DNA of 64,000 bases from Roseovarius nubinhibens ISM (GTDB lineage Bacteria; Pseudomonadota; Alphaproteobacteria; Rhodobacterales; Rhodobacteraceae): contig NZ_CH724156.1 of the NCBI RefSeq assembly GCF_000152625.1, forward strand, positions 938,966-1,002,965, written 5' to 3'. Shown one piece after another: positions 44,906 through 54,600 of this stretch; position 1 is the stretch's first letter, and every line of letters begins with the position of its first letter. The translations under genes and the position numbers were made by a program. The notes under the pieces are model-generated. The model saw only the letters and a list, made by a program, of their open reading frames with translations. It did not search any database and was not told the DNA's origin.

Positions 44906-46867
44906 CGGCGGGCTCTCCTCCTCCACGGCGGGCAGCCAGACCCGGAACTCGGCCCCGCCGTCGGGATGGTTGCGCACCGAGATAAGCCCACCGGCATTCT
45001 GCACCAGCGTCTGCGAAATCGACAGGCCGAGCCCCGTCCCCTCGGCCTGTTTCGTCGAAAAGAACGGGTCGAACACCGCCGCGATCTTGTCCTCGGGAAT
45101 GCCCGGCCCGCTGTCGCGCACCACGATCTGCGCGCCGCGACGCCCCTCGCGCGCCGCCTCCGACAGCGCGAGCCAGAGCGTCCCCGCCCCGCCCATCGCC
45201 TGCACCGCGTTCATGATCAGGTTGATGATCACCTGCTGCAGCTCACCGGGATAAATCCGCACCCAAGGCGCCGGGCCAAACTCGGTCTCGACCGTGATCC
45301 GCCCCTTGGCGATCACATGCCCGACAAGCACCAGACTGTCCTCCACCACTGGACGCAGATCGACCATCTCGGCACAGTCGGAAAACTCGTTCGGCCGCGC
45401 GAATTGCAAGAGCTTGCCGACAATCGCCTGAATGCGCCCGACCTGCCGGTCGACGAGATCGATCTCGGTCGCCACCGGCCGCGCCGCCTCGCCCAGCACT
45501 TCGCGCACCACGTCCATATTGCCTTGGATCACCGCCACCGGGTTGTTGATCTCATGCGCCACCCCGGCGGTGATCTCGCCGATCGAGGCGAGCTTTTCGC
45601 TCATCACCAGCTGCTGAAACGTCTCTTCGAGCTTTGCATTCGCCGCCCGCAGCTCGGCGGTGCGCTGATCGACCCGCGTGTTAAGCTCTTCGTTCCACGC
45701 CCTGAGCCGCCGGTCGCGGTCCTGCACCTGATCGAGCAGATCGTCGAGATGCCCGGCCACCTGCCCGATCTCGTCCCGCGCCCCCACATCGCCATTGCGC
45801 GCCGAGAGATTGCCGCGCCCGACATCGCGCATGGTCTGGGTCATCCGCTCGAGCGGCGCGAATATCCCCTTGGCCAGCCACAGGAAAATCGGCACGGACA
45901 AGAGCAGCACCGCAGCAAAGGCCGCCATCATCCAGACATAGGCCGCGCGCTTCGCCGCCGCAAAGGGCGCCTCGAGAAACCCGACATAGAGCATCCCCAC
46001 CCGCGCCCCGAAACTGTCGGTGATCGGCATATAGGCCGAGACATACCAATCGTTGACCACAAACGCCCGGTCGAGCCAGGTCCGCCCCTCGTCGAGAACC
46101 GCCCCCCGCACCGCCGCCGACACCCGCGTGCCCAACGCACGCACATCCTCGAAGAGCCGCACATTGGTCGAGATCCGCACATCCTCGAGAAAGAGCGTCG
46201 CCGTCCCCTGCCGATCGCCACCAGTCACCGCGTTGAGATAAACCAGCGCATTGATCGTATCGATGAACTGCAGGTTCCGGTTGAGCAATATGCCCCCGAC
46301 CAACACCCCTTCGCGCCCCGCGAGCATCACCGGGCTCGCCGCGTGCACGACCATCCCCCGATCTTCCACCTCGCGCGTGGTGGGCACAGCCGCCTCCGTC
46401 GCAATGAGCGGCACCCGCGCCCGCGCCGCCAGCCCCGGCTGCAACCCTTCCAAGAGCTCGGGCGGAAATATATCGATCTGGGTTTCCGGCTCTCCGGCCA
46501 TGGCCGCCGCAACCACAGGCCAGCGCGCCGCATGCGGCCCGGCATCGGCACGGGGCAGGTAATAGAGAAAATCGAGCCCCAGCGCGTCACGTTTCTCACG
46601 GAAATAGCTGCGTCGTGCCGCCTCGCCCCCGGCCATGACTTGCGCAAACTCGACCGAATCCGTCACCGCCCGCAGATCATTGCCGGTCCCTGCCATCAGC
46701 CGCGCCAGATATTGCTCGGCGATGCGCAGATCGCTTTCCACATTGGCGATGAGCACCTTGTCGTAATCCGCGTTCCACCGCGTCATGCCCAGAAGCAACA
46801 GCAGCGGCATCAGGATCACAAGAGGGGCAAGCGCCAGAAACAAGAGGCGCAGGCGGACGGATTTCAT
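44900..46867 (-). CDS. Sensor histidine kinase with periplasmic Cache-type domain
   Basis: A 655-residue kinase. The first helix is at about 7-27 and the second near 310-332, enclosing about 280 periplasmic residues of Cache type (two-lobe; GTATLFLEDVRISTNVRL). Then come a HAMP domain (about 333-385), coiled coil, HisKA with His in ITAGVAHEINNPVAV, and an ATPase domain (NLIMNAVQAM, DSGPGIPEDK, GTGLGLSISQTL). The architecture resembles DctB/NtrB-type kinases that serve NtrC-family regulators. It is the last gene of the minus-strand formate dehydrogenase run, 67 bp after its regulator gene. Confidence 0.92.
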   Translation of the reverse strand: MKSVRLRLLFLALAPLVILMPLLLLLGMTRWNADYDKVLIANVESDLRIAEQYLARLMAGTGNDLRAVTDSVEFAQVMAGGEAARRSYFREKRDALGLDFLYYLPRADAGPHAARWPVVAAAMAGEPETQIDIFPPELLEGLQPGLAARARVPLIATEAAVPTTREVEDRGMVVHAASPVMLAGREGVLVGGILLNRNLQFIDTINALVYLNAVTGGDRQGTATLFLEDVRISTNVRLFEDVRALGTRVSAAVRGAVLDEGRTWLDRAFVVNDWYVSAYMPITDSFGARVGMLYVGFLEAPFAAAKRAAYVWMMAAFAAVLLLSVPIFLWLAKGIFAPLERMTQTMRDVGRGNLSARNGDVGARDEIGQVAGHLDDLLDQVQDRDRRLRAWNEELNTRVDQRTAELRAANAKLEETFQQLVMSEKLASIGEITAGVAHEINNPVAVIQGNMDVVREVLGEAARPVATEIDLVDRQVGRIQAIVGKLLQFARPNEFSDCAEMVDLRPVVEDSLVLVGHVIAKGRITVETEFGPAPWVRIYPGELQQVIINLIMNAVQAMGGAGTLWLALSEAAREGRRGAQIVVRDSGPGIPEDKIAAVFDPFFSTKQAEGTGLGLSISQTLVQNAGGLISVRNHPDGGAEFRVWLPAVEEESPPL

Positions 46868-46934
46868 CGCAGGCTCCGGCGTGGCGTCGCGGCCAGCCTA
46901 GCCAGCCCCGACCGCCCGCGCAAACTCCGGTGCT

Positions 46935-48293
46935 TCACTCCGACCATGCCGCCATCTTGCGGTCGATGGTCTTGCGCGACACCCCAAGCCGCCGCGCCGC
47001 CTCGGCCCGGTTGCCCTCGCAGAGGTCGAGCACATGCAAGATATGCCGCTGGGTCACCAGATCGAGCGTCTCGAGCGCCCGGCTCCCCGTGACCCGGCCC
47101 TGCCCGGCGAACTCTTCGGGAAACGCCCCGAGGATCACCGACCGCTCGATCATATTCTTGAGCTCGCGCACATTCCCCGGCCAGTCATAGCGCCGCAGCT
47201 TGAGCAGGGTTTCCTCATCAAGCTCGAGCGCCGGCATGCCCAGCGCCGTGGAAAACTGCCGCATGAAGAGCGCCGCCAGCTCGACAATATCCTCCGACCG
47301 CTCGCGCAGCGGCGGCATGGTGATTTCGACCACATTGATCCGGTGATAGAGATCGGCGCGGAAATGCCCGGCGCTGACCGCGGCCGGCAAATCGGCATTG
47401 GTGGCAAAGAGAAACCGCAGGTTGAGAGGGATCTCTCGCTCCGCCCCCACCGGCCGGATCCGCTGATCCTCCAGCACCCGCAAGAGCGCCGCCTGCATCG
47501 GCCCCGGCATCTGCGCCACCTCGTCGAGAAACAGCGTCCCGCCATCGGCCAAGAGCAACAGCCCGGGCTTGAGCCTCCCGGTCTCGGTGATCGTCCCAAA
47601 GAGCTCGGCCGCCATATGCTCGGGCGAAATGGCCGCGCAATTGACCGCCACAAAGGGCGCCTCGGCGCGGTCCGACAGATCATGCAGCTGCCGCGCCGCC
47701 AATTCCTTGCCGGTGCCGCTCTCGCCGGTAAACAGCAACGGCGTCGGCAGCGGTGCAAGCTTGGACAGCATGCCGCGCACCTCGCGCAGCGCCTCCGACT
47801 TGCCCAAAAGCGGCCCGCGCTCGGCCCCGCCATGCAGCTCGCGCCGCAAGAGCACATTGTCCCGCCGCAGATATTTGCGATCAAGCGTGCGCTCCACCGC
47901 GCTGAGTATCTGATTGGCTCGAAACGGTTTGAGAACGAAATCGCTGACCCCGGCACGCAGCGCGGTGATCGCGGTCTCGAGATCGGCATAGGCGGTGATC
48001 AGGATCGTATCGGCGAAAAACCCTTTGCGCCGCTGCTCGATCACCCAGTTGAGCCCGGTCACCTCGGGCATCACATTGTCCACGATCACCAGATCGAAAT
48101 GCGCCTCGTCGAGCTTCTGCGTCGCCTCGCGCGGCGATGCTGCCTGCTCGACCCGCTTGACCCGTGGCCCGAGGATCTTGGTCAGGAAATTGCGCATCCC
48201 CGGCTCGTCATCGACGACAAGCACCGATGCCCCGGCGAGCTTGGTGCCGATGTCATCCGGGCTGTCACTGTCGGTGATCTTGGCGGTGTCCAT
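46935..48293 (-). CDS. NtrC-family response regulator lacking the GAFTGA motif
   Basis: A 452-residue regulator. The receiver is at about 20-140 (VVDDEPG; phospho-acceptor Asp in LVIVDNVMPEVTG; LKPFRAN). The AAA+ domain is at about 150-385 with Walker A GESGTGKE and Walker B GGTLFLDEV. A Fis-type DNA-binding helix-turn-helix is C-terminal (NRAEAARRLGVSRKTIDRKM). In normal sigma-54 activators GAFTGA follows ELFG; here the stretch reads ELFGTITETGRLKPG and is shorter. It therefore probably cannot drive sigma-54 and may work with sigma-70, as reported for Rhodobacter capsulatus NtrC. It starts 9 bp after the microprotein gene. Confidence 0.9.
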   Translation of the reverse strand: MDTAKITDSDSPDDIGTKLAGASVLVVDDEPGMRNFLTKILGPRVKRVEQAASPREATQKLDEAHFDLVIVDNVMPEVTGLNWVIEQRRKGFFADTILITAYADLETAITALRAGVSDFVLKPFRANQILSAVERTLDRKYLRRDNVLLRRELHGGAERGPLLGKSEALREVRGMLSKLAPLPTPLLFTGESGTGKELAARQLHDLSDRAEAPFVAVNCAAISPEHMAAELFGTITETGRLKPGLLLLADGGTLFLDEVAQMPGPMQAALLRVLEDQRIRPVGAEREIPLNLRFLFATNADLPAAVSAGHFRADLYHRINVVEITMPPLRERSEDIVELAALFMRQFSTALGMPALELDEETLLKLRRYDWPGNVRELKNMIERSVILGAFPEEFAGQGRVTGSRALETLDLVTQRHILHVLDLCEGNRAEAARRLGVSRKTIDRKMAAWSE

Positions 48294-48302
48294 GCCGCGC
48301 GC

Positions 48303-48428
48303 TCACTCCACCCGGACGCTGTCGCTGGAAAACTTGTCCTGCGAGGAATAGCCGACGCCGTTGAGCGCGTAATAGGCCGCCACCGAAATCAGGGCGATGG
48401 CGATAAATCCGGTTAGGATGGCTTTCAT
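48303..48428 (-). CDS. 41-aa single-pass membrane microprotein
   Basis: A 41-residue product found by reading the gap between the WD40-cytochrome and regulator genes. It has MKA, a hydrophobic helix (about 4-22, ILTGFIAIALISVAAYYAL) and a polar tail (GYSSQDKFSSDSVRVE). Its ATG overlaps the upstream stop as ATGA and AAAGAGA lies upstream, so it is coupled to the WD40-cytochrome gene. Helix length suits one pass with the tail in the periplasm or cytoplasm. No family is recognised. It may be a small subunit or assembly partner of the formate dehydrogenase complex. Confidence 0.6.
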   Translation of the reverse strand: MKAILTGFIAIALISVAAYYALNGVGYSSQDKFSSDSVRVE

Positions 48429-49711
48429 TCTTGTGTCTCTTTCCTGCTTGCCTGTTTGAGAAAGGCGATCAAATCGGCCCGGTCCTCGGGGTTCTGGATC
48501 ACCTGCATGGGCATCTTGGAGCCCGGAATATAATGGTCGGGGCCGCTGTCGAACAGGGCATCGATGCTCGCGTCATCCCAGATGATATCCGACCCTTGCA
48601 GGATTGGCGAATAGCCATATCCCGGCACCGTGCCCGCGCGCCGCCCGAACACCCCCGCGAGCGTCGGCCCCGCCCTGCGCGACGGCCCCGGCTCGAGCGT
48701 GTGACAGATCGAACATTTGCGCATGAACTGCCGCTCGCCATTGGGCATGGTCTCGGGATCGCGCAGGAAACTGCGCCCGCCGTCCCCCGCCGGCTCGAAC
48801 GTATCAAGAAGCGCCATGGGCCAGCCATAGATCACATCCTCGATGCCGCCCGCATAGATCATCTCGCCATCGCCTGAAAACGCCAGTGACCAGACCGGCC
48901 CCTCGCGCATCGCCCGGAAATCGCGGGAAATCTGCCAGCGCTCAGTGTCGAGGATCATGATATAGCCCTGCCCGTCGCCCACCGCCAATTGGCCGCTCTC
49001 GGCGTGATGGTCGAGCGACAAGATGGGCCGCCGATCAAGGGTGAAATCCGCGATTTCCGCCCCGTCATGGCCGATCACCCGCGTGCCGCCATCGACCGCC
49101 CCATAGGCGATCCAATCCCTTGTCACGACGAGCTGATTGATCCCGAACCCATGCTGCAACAGCGGCAGTGGCACCGCCTCGCCCGCCAGCTCATAGCGCA
49201 TCAGCGCCCCCGCCTGCGTCGCCGCATAGAGCGTGCCGCCATCCTCCGAGAACCCAAGATCGTTTACCCCAGCGCCGGGCCGCGGCAATTCCCGCGCCAC
49301 GCCTGCACCCAGCGGCCAAAGATGCACCGCCCCGTCCCAGCCGCCGCTGGCCACCCATTGCCCATCCGGGCTGATCGCCAACGCCGCCACCTTGCCCGCG
49401 TGCTGACCGAGCAGCCGCTCTTCGGGCACCCACTGGCGCACCGCGAAATCATCGCCGCCACTGACCAGAACACCGCCCGTCCCGAGCGCCAGCGCTGTCA
49501 CCGCCGCGTCATGCCCCTCGAGCCATTCGGGCACGCGCCCCTGCCAGAGCCCCACGGAATTGTCGAAACTGGCGCTGGCGACACGGCCCGCGCCATCCAC
49601 CGCCAGCCCCATGATCGGCCCGCCATGGCCCTTGAGCGTGGTGAACTCCTGCGCCGAGACCAGCCCGGCGCAGAGCGTTCCCGCCACTATCCCCATCAGC
49701 GGCGCCCGCAT
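48425..49711 (-). CDS. WD40 beta-propeller / cytochrome c fusion protein
   Basis: A 428-residue exported protein. After a signal peptide (residues 1-20, ending VSA) come WD40-like repeats to about residue 305 (LKGHGGPIMGLAVD...VGLW; LEGHDAAVTALAL...VRQW; GKVAALAISPDGQWVASGGWDGAVHLW), then a class I cytochrome c domain with heme motif CSICH (333-337) and a likely Met ligand in SKMPMQV (about 400). A propeller joined to a single heme domain suggests docking and electron transfer next to the formate dehydrogenase gamma subunit. The start at 49711 is four bases after the gamma stop. Confidence 0.87.
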   Translation of the reverse strand: MRAPLMGIVAGTLCAGLVSAQEFTTLKGHGGPIMGLAVDGAGRVASASFDNSVGLWQGRVPEWLEGHDAAVTALALGTGGVLVSGGDDFAVRQWVPEERLLGQHAGKVAALAISPDGQWVASGGWDGAVHLWPLGAGVARELPRPGAGVNDLGFSEDGGTLYAATQAGALMRYELAGEAVPLPLLQHGFGINQLVVTRDWIAYGAVDGGTRVIGHDGAEIADFTLDRRPILSLDHHAESGQLAVGDGQGYIMILDTERWQISRDFRAMREGPVWSLAFSGDGEMIYAGGIEDVIYGWPMALLDTFEPAGDGGRSFLRDPETMPNGERQFMRKCSICHTLEPGPSRRAGPTLAGVFGRRAGTVPGYGYSPILQGSDIIWDDASIDALFDSGPDHYIPGSKMPMQVIQNPEDRADLIAFLKQASRKETQE

Positions 49712-49715
49712 CGCT

Positions 49716-50921
49716 CTATTCCGCAGGCGTCGCCGTGCGCGAGGCACCCTCGGCCTCCTTGGCCTTCACCTCGTCGAGCCAGATGGAATGGTGCTGCTTG
49801 GCCCAGGCCTCGTCCACCTCGCCACTGGTCATCGCATCAAGCGCGCCTTCCATACCGAGCGTCCCGATATAGATATGCGCGATGATCACCGCCATCAGGA
49901 CGAACGCCACGATGGCGTGCCAGAGCTGCGCATATTGCATCTCTTCTTGCGGCGCGAGATGGGTCGGCAGCGGCTCCTGCCCGATCCAGCCCATCACCCC
50001 GATATCGTTGAGAATGCCGAAACTCTTTGCAAAGAGCGGCATTTCGAAGGGAAAGAGCAGCGACAGCCCCGAAGCCGAGATCGACGCGCCGAGCAGGATC
50101 ACCGACCAGAAAACGATCTTTTGCCCTGCGTTGAACTTCTTCGCCGGCGGGTGCTTCTTGCCGACAATACCGCCACCTTGGGCAAACCATGTCAGGTCGC
50201 TGCGGTTCGGAATATTGTGCCAGACCCAGAGGACAAAGACGAAGATCAGCCCCAGCATAAAGGCCCAGGCTACGTTGTTATGGATGAATTTCGACGCCAC
50301 CAGCAGGTTGGCGTTGAACTCCTTGCCCATATAGGGCGCGATGAATTTCCGCCCCATCAGGGTCAACAGCCCGGTCAGCCCCAAGAGGATGAACGACCCG
50401 GCCAGGAGCCAATGGGAAAACCGCTCAAAGAACTGGAACCGCGTGATCGTGCGGCCGGTGGCCTCGGCATCGACCCGCACCCGGCCCCGCAGCAGGTAGA
50501 ACAGCGCCAAGAGCGCCATCGTCCCCAATAAGAGCCACCCACCATATTTCAACAGCGGCCCTTCGCGGAAAAGAAGCCAGCGCATGCCGCCATCCTGCAC
50601 CAGAACCTGGCCAAGCTCGCCGCCCGCCGAGGCGCGGGTATCGGCCTCGTTGTAACGAAGCGCCCGCCAGATCTCCGAATCCGACGCCCCGCCGAGCGGG
50701 CCGAGCCCCGGCGCGCTCTGGGCTTCGCCCCCGGTGGCATCGCGCCGGAAGGAATCGTCGATCTTCTCGCCACGCTGCCGGGCCAGAATATCCTCAAGGG
50801 TTTGCGCGCCGCCGGTGGCGGAACGGTCGGGGGCCGGGGCGGTGCCCTGCGCCGTCGCGGGCGCGGGCAGGCTCATCCCCAGCAGAACAAGCATCATCAA
50901 TGCCGTCAGATGGCGGAACAT
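49716..50921 (-). CDS. Formate dehydrogenase gamma subunit (cytochrome b)
   Basis: A 401-residue membrane subunit carrying electrons from the iron-sulfur subunit to the quinone pool through b hemes. It has an N-terminal signal-like helix (about 5-25), an extra periplasmic segment to about residue 125, then about five membrane helices with candidate heme His residues (FFERFSHWLLAG, KFIHNNVAW, LWHAIVAF, IIAHIYIGT). The ATG follows AGGAGA. Length is greater than E. coli FdoI because of the N-terminal extension. Located downstream of beta and upstream of the WD40-cytochrome gene. Confidence 0.93.
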   Translation of the reverse strand: MFRHLTALMMLVLLGMSLPAPATAQGTAPAPDRSATGGAQTLEDILARQRGEKIDDSFRRDATGGEAQSAPGLGPLGGASDSEIWRALRYNEADTRASAGGELGQVLVQDGGMRWLLFREGPLLKYGGWLLLGTMALLALFYLLRGRVRVDAEATGRTITRFQFFERFSHWLLAGSFILLGLTGLLTLMGRKFIAPYMGKEFNANLLVASKFIHNNVAWAFMLGLIFVFVLWVWHNIPNRSDLTWFAQGGGIVGKKHPPAKKFNAGQKIVFWSVILLGASISASGLSLLFPFEMPLFAKSFGILNDIGVMGWIGQEPLPTHLAPQEEMQYAQLWHAIVAFVLMAVIIAHIYIGTLGMEGALDAMTSGEVDEAWAKQHHSIWLDEVKAKEAEGASRTATPAE

Positions 50922-51029
50922 GTCTGTCTCCTGAATTGCGGCGAAGGCACGCGCGCAGCCCCTGGCCACGCGCGCCCTTGGAAAAGACTGTGGACGGGCG
51001 GCACGCGGCCCCCCGTCCCTTGGACCGGC

Positions 51030-51623
51030 TTAGCCGCCCTTCTGGTCATAGGCTGTGCCCCAACCCCAGGCGCCCGAGCCAAAGCCGCGGGCGACCACGC
51101 GCTCGCGGTAGATGGCCGACACGACATCGCCATCCCCCGCCAGCAGGGCCTTGGTGGAACACATTTCCGCACAGATCGGCAATTTGCCCTCGGCGATCCG
51201 GTTGCGCCCGTATTTGTCGAACTCAGCCTGGCTGTTGTTCTCCTCGGGGCCCCCGGCACAGAAGGTGCATTTGTCCATCTTGCCACGGCTGCCGAAATTG
51301 CCCGCCTGCGGATATTGCGGCGCGCCAAAGGGGCACGCGTAGAAACAATAGCCGCAACCGATGCACAGATCCTTGGAGTGCAGAACAACGCCCTCCTCGG
51401 TCTGGTAAAAGCAATCGACCGGACAGACCGCCATACAGGGCGCGTCCGAACAATGCATGCAAGCGACCGAAATCGACCGCTCGCCCGGCTTGCCGTCCTG
51501 GATCGTCACCACCCGACGGCGGTTGATGCCCCAGGGCACTTCGTGTTCGTTCTTACAGGCGGTGACACAGGCGTTGCACTCGATGCAGCGTTCGGCGTCA
51601 CACAGGAACTTTGCTCTAGCCAT
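51030..51623 (-). CDS. Formate dehydrogenase beta subunit, four 4Fe-4S clusters
   Basis: A 197-residue ferredoxin-like subunit with Cys groups for four clusters: CIECNACVTACKNEHEVPW, CMHCSDAPCMAVCP, CIGCGYCFYACP and CTFC...CAEMC. It links the catalytic alpha subunit to cytochrome b. It lacks the C-terminal membrane helix of E. coli FdoH and so matches the shorter FDH3-type beta subunits. It starts 12 bp after the alpha stop. Confidence 0.95.
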   Translation of the reverse strand: MARAKFLCDAERCIECNACVTACKNEHEVPWGINRRRVVTIQDGKPGERSISVACMHCSDAPCMAVCPVDCFYQTEEGVVLHSKDLCIGCGYCFYACPFGAPQYPQAGNFGSRGKMDKCTFCAGGPEENNSQAEFDKYGRNRIAEGKLPICAEMCSTKALLAGDGDVVSAIYRERVVARGFGSGAWGWGTAYDQKGG

Positions 51624-51635
51624 TGGATGTCCTCC

Positions 51636-54600
51636 TTACGCTGGCATGATCTTGCAGAGAGTCGCTTTGGTCTCCTGCATCTGGGTCACGCTGTCATAGC
51701 CATAGGTCTGGGCCGTGTTGGTCGATTCCCCCAGAACATAGGGGTCTGCCCCATCCGGGTATTTCGACCTGAGGTCCTCGCCCTGGAAATGGCCGCCAAA
51801 GTGGAAGGGCATGAAGGCCACGCCTTCGCCCACCCGTTCGGTCACCATCGCCATCACCTTGACCTTGCCGCCTTCCGGGCCTTCGACCCAGACCTGCGCG
51901 CCGTCCCGCACACCAAGGTTGTTGGCGTCACGCGGGTTGATCTCGACGAACATGTCCTGCTGCAATTCGGCCAGCCACGGGTTCGACCGGGTTTCATCCC
52001 CGCCGCCCTCGTATTCCACCAGACGCCCCGAGGTCAGAATGATCGGGTAGTCCTTGGAAAAGTCCTGCTTCTGGATCGACGCATAGAGCGTCGGAAGACG
52101 ATAGAACTTGCGGTCCTCATAGGTGGGATAGTCTTCCACCAGGTCACGCCGGTTGGTGTAGAGCGGCTCACGGTGCTTCGGAACCGGGTCCGGGAAGGTC
52201 CAGACCACGGCCCGCGCCTTGGCATTGCCAAAGGGCGCACAGCCATGCTTGATCGCGACCCGCTGGATGCCGCCCGACAGGTCGGTCTTCCAGTTGATCG
52301 TCGAGGCCCGCTCGTTGAAGTCGGACGGGAAAGGCGACATCGACTGTTCGCCGACCTCTTCCGCCGCGCCTTGTTCACCACTGGGCTGGGTGAGCTGCGC
52401 GCCTTCGGTGGTCTTGTCCTCACCGTCGTCGCTCTGACCCACGTCACCGGCCACATCGACACCGGCCACCTTGGCAATCGACCGTTTCTCGGCATCCGTC
52501 AGGTCGCCGTCCCAACCGAGATCCACCAGCATCTGATAGGTGAACTCGGGGTAGCCGTCCTGAATTTCCGCCCCGGGGTTCGACACCCCTTCGGCCAACA
52601 GGTTGTCGCCATCGCGCTCCACGCCAAACCGGGCGCGGAAGCACAGACCGCCTTCGGCCACCGGCTTCGACATGTCATAGAGGTTGGGCGTGCCGGGATG
52701 CTTCATCTCGGGCGTGCCCCATGCCGGCCATGGCAGACCGTAGAAATCGCCATCCGCCGGCCCGCCATTGGCGCGCAGCGTGGTGCGATCGAACGTGTGC
52801 TGGTTCTCCATATGCAGCTTGAGCCGCTCCGGCGATTGCCCGGTATAGCCGATGGTCCACATGCCGCGATTGATCTCGCGCAGCGTGTCCTCGACATTCG
52901 GGGTCAGCCCGTCCTCTTCCAGCTCGATATTGCGGAAGAGCCGGTCGTGGAACCCGAACTTCTTGGCAAACAGCGCGATGATCTCGTGATCGGGCTTCGA
53001 TTCGAACAGCGGATCAACCACCTGCTCGCGCCATTGCAGCGACCGGTTCGAAGCGGTGACAGAGCCACGGGTTTCGAACTGGGTGGCCGCCGGCAGCAGA
53101 TAGACGCCATCGGTCCGGTCATGCAGCACCGCCGAGACGGTGGGATACGGGTCGATCACGACCAGCATGTCCAGCTTCTCCATCGCGGTCTTCATTTCCG
53201 TCATCCGGGTCTGCGAGTTGGGCGCATGCCCCCAGAGCACCATCGCCCGCACCTTGTCCGGGTTGTCGGTGTTCGCGGGATCTTCCAGCACCCCGTCGAT
53301 CCAGCGCGACACCGGGATGCCGGTGAGGTTCTGAAGCGACTTCTCCTTGCCATCGGCGCCGGTGACCTTGGCAAACCGATTGGAGAGCCATTCGGAATCT
53401 TCTTCCCAGACCCGCGCCCAATGCGCCCAGGCCCCGGCCGACAGACCGTAATAGCCCGGCAGGGTGTGGCTCAGCACGCCGACATCGGTCGCGCCCTGCA
53501 CGTTGTCATGGCCACGGAAGATGTTGGTCCCGCCGCCTTCGACACCCATGTTGCCCAGCGCCAGCTGCAGGATGCAGTAGGCACGGGTGTTGTTGTTGCC
53601 ATTGGTGTGCTGCGTGCCACCCATGCACCAGATCACGGTGCCGGGACGGTTGTTGGCGAGCGTCATCGCCACCCGCTTGAGCTGGCTACCCGGCGTGCCG
53701 GTGACCCGCTCGACTTCCTCGGGCGTCCACTTGGCCACCTCTTCGCGGATCTGATCCATCCCCCAGACACGGGTGCGGATGAATTCCTTATCCTCCCAGC
53801 CGTTCTCGAAGATGTGGTAGAGAATACCCCAGATCAGCGCCACGTCCGATCCCGGACGGAACCGCACATATTCATCGGCATGGGCCGCCGTACGGGTGAA
53901 CCGCGGATCACAGACGATCAGCGGCGCGTTGTTCTGCTCCTTGGCCTTCAGCACATGCAAGAGCGAGACGGGGTGCGCCTCCGCCGGGTTGCCGCCGATG
54001 ATGAAAATGGCCTTGGAATTGTGGATGTCGTTGTAGCTGTTGGTCATGGCGCCGTAGCCCCATGTGTTCGCCACACCGGCCACGGTGGTCGAATGGCAGA
54101 TCCGCGCCTGGTGGTCGACGTTGTTCGTCCCCCAATAGGCGGCGAATTTGCGGAACAGATAGGCCTGCTCGTTCGAATGCTTCGCCGAACCGAGCCAATA
54201 GACACTGTCCGGGCCGCTTTCCTCGCGGATGCCTTCCATCTGGTCGCCGATCTCGTTGATCGCCTGCTCCCAGCTGATGCGCTTCCACTCTCCACCCTCT
54301 TTCTTCATCGGGTATTTGAGACGGCGCTCGCCATGGGCGTGCTCGCGCACCGAGGCCCCTTTGGCGCAATGGCTGCCAAGGTTGAACGGGCTGTCCCAAC
54401 CGGGCTCCTGCCCAACCCAGACACCGCCCGCCACTTCGGCCACGACCGTACAGCCGACCGAGCAATGGGTGCAGACGGATTTCTTCAGATCGACCTTACC
54501 GGTCACCGCGCCTGCGGCGCTGGCCTGGGTCACGGTGCCGCCTGTCGCGGCAATCGCCGTCAGACCCCCGATGGCCAGACCCGAACCGCGCAGAAACGCG

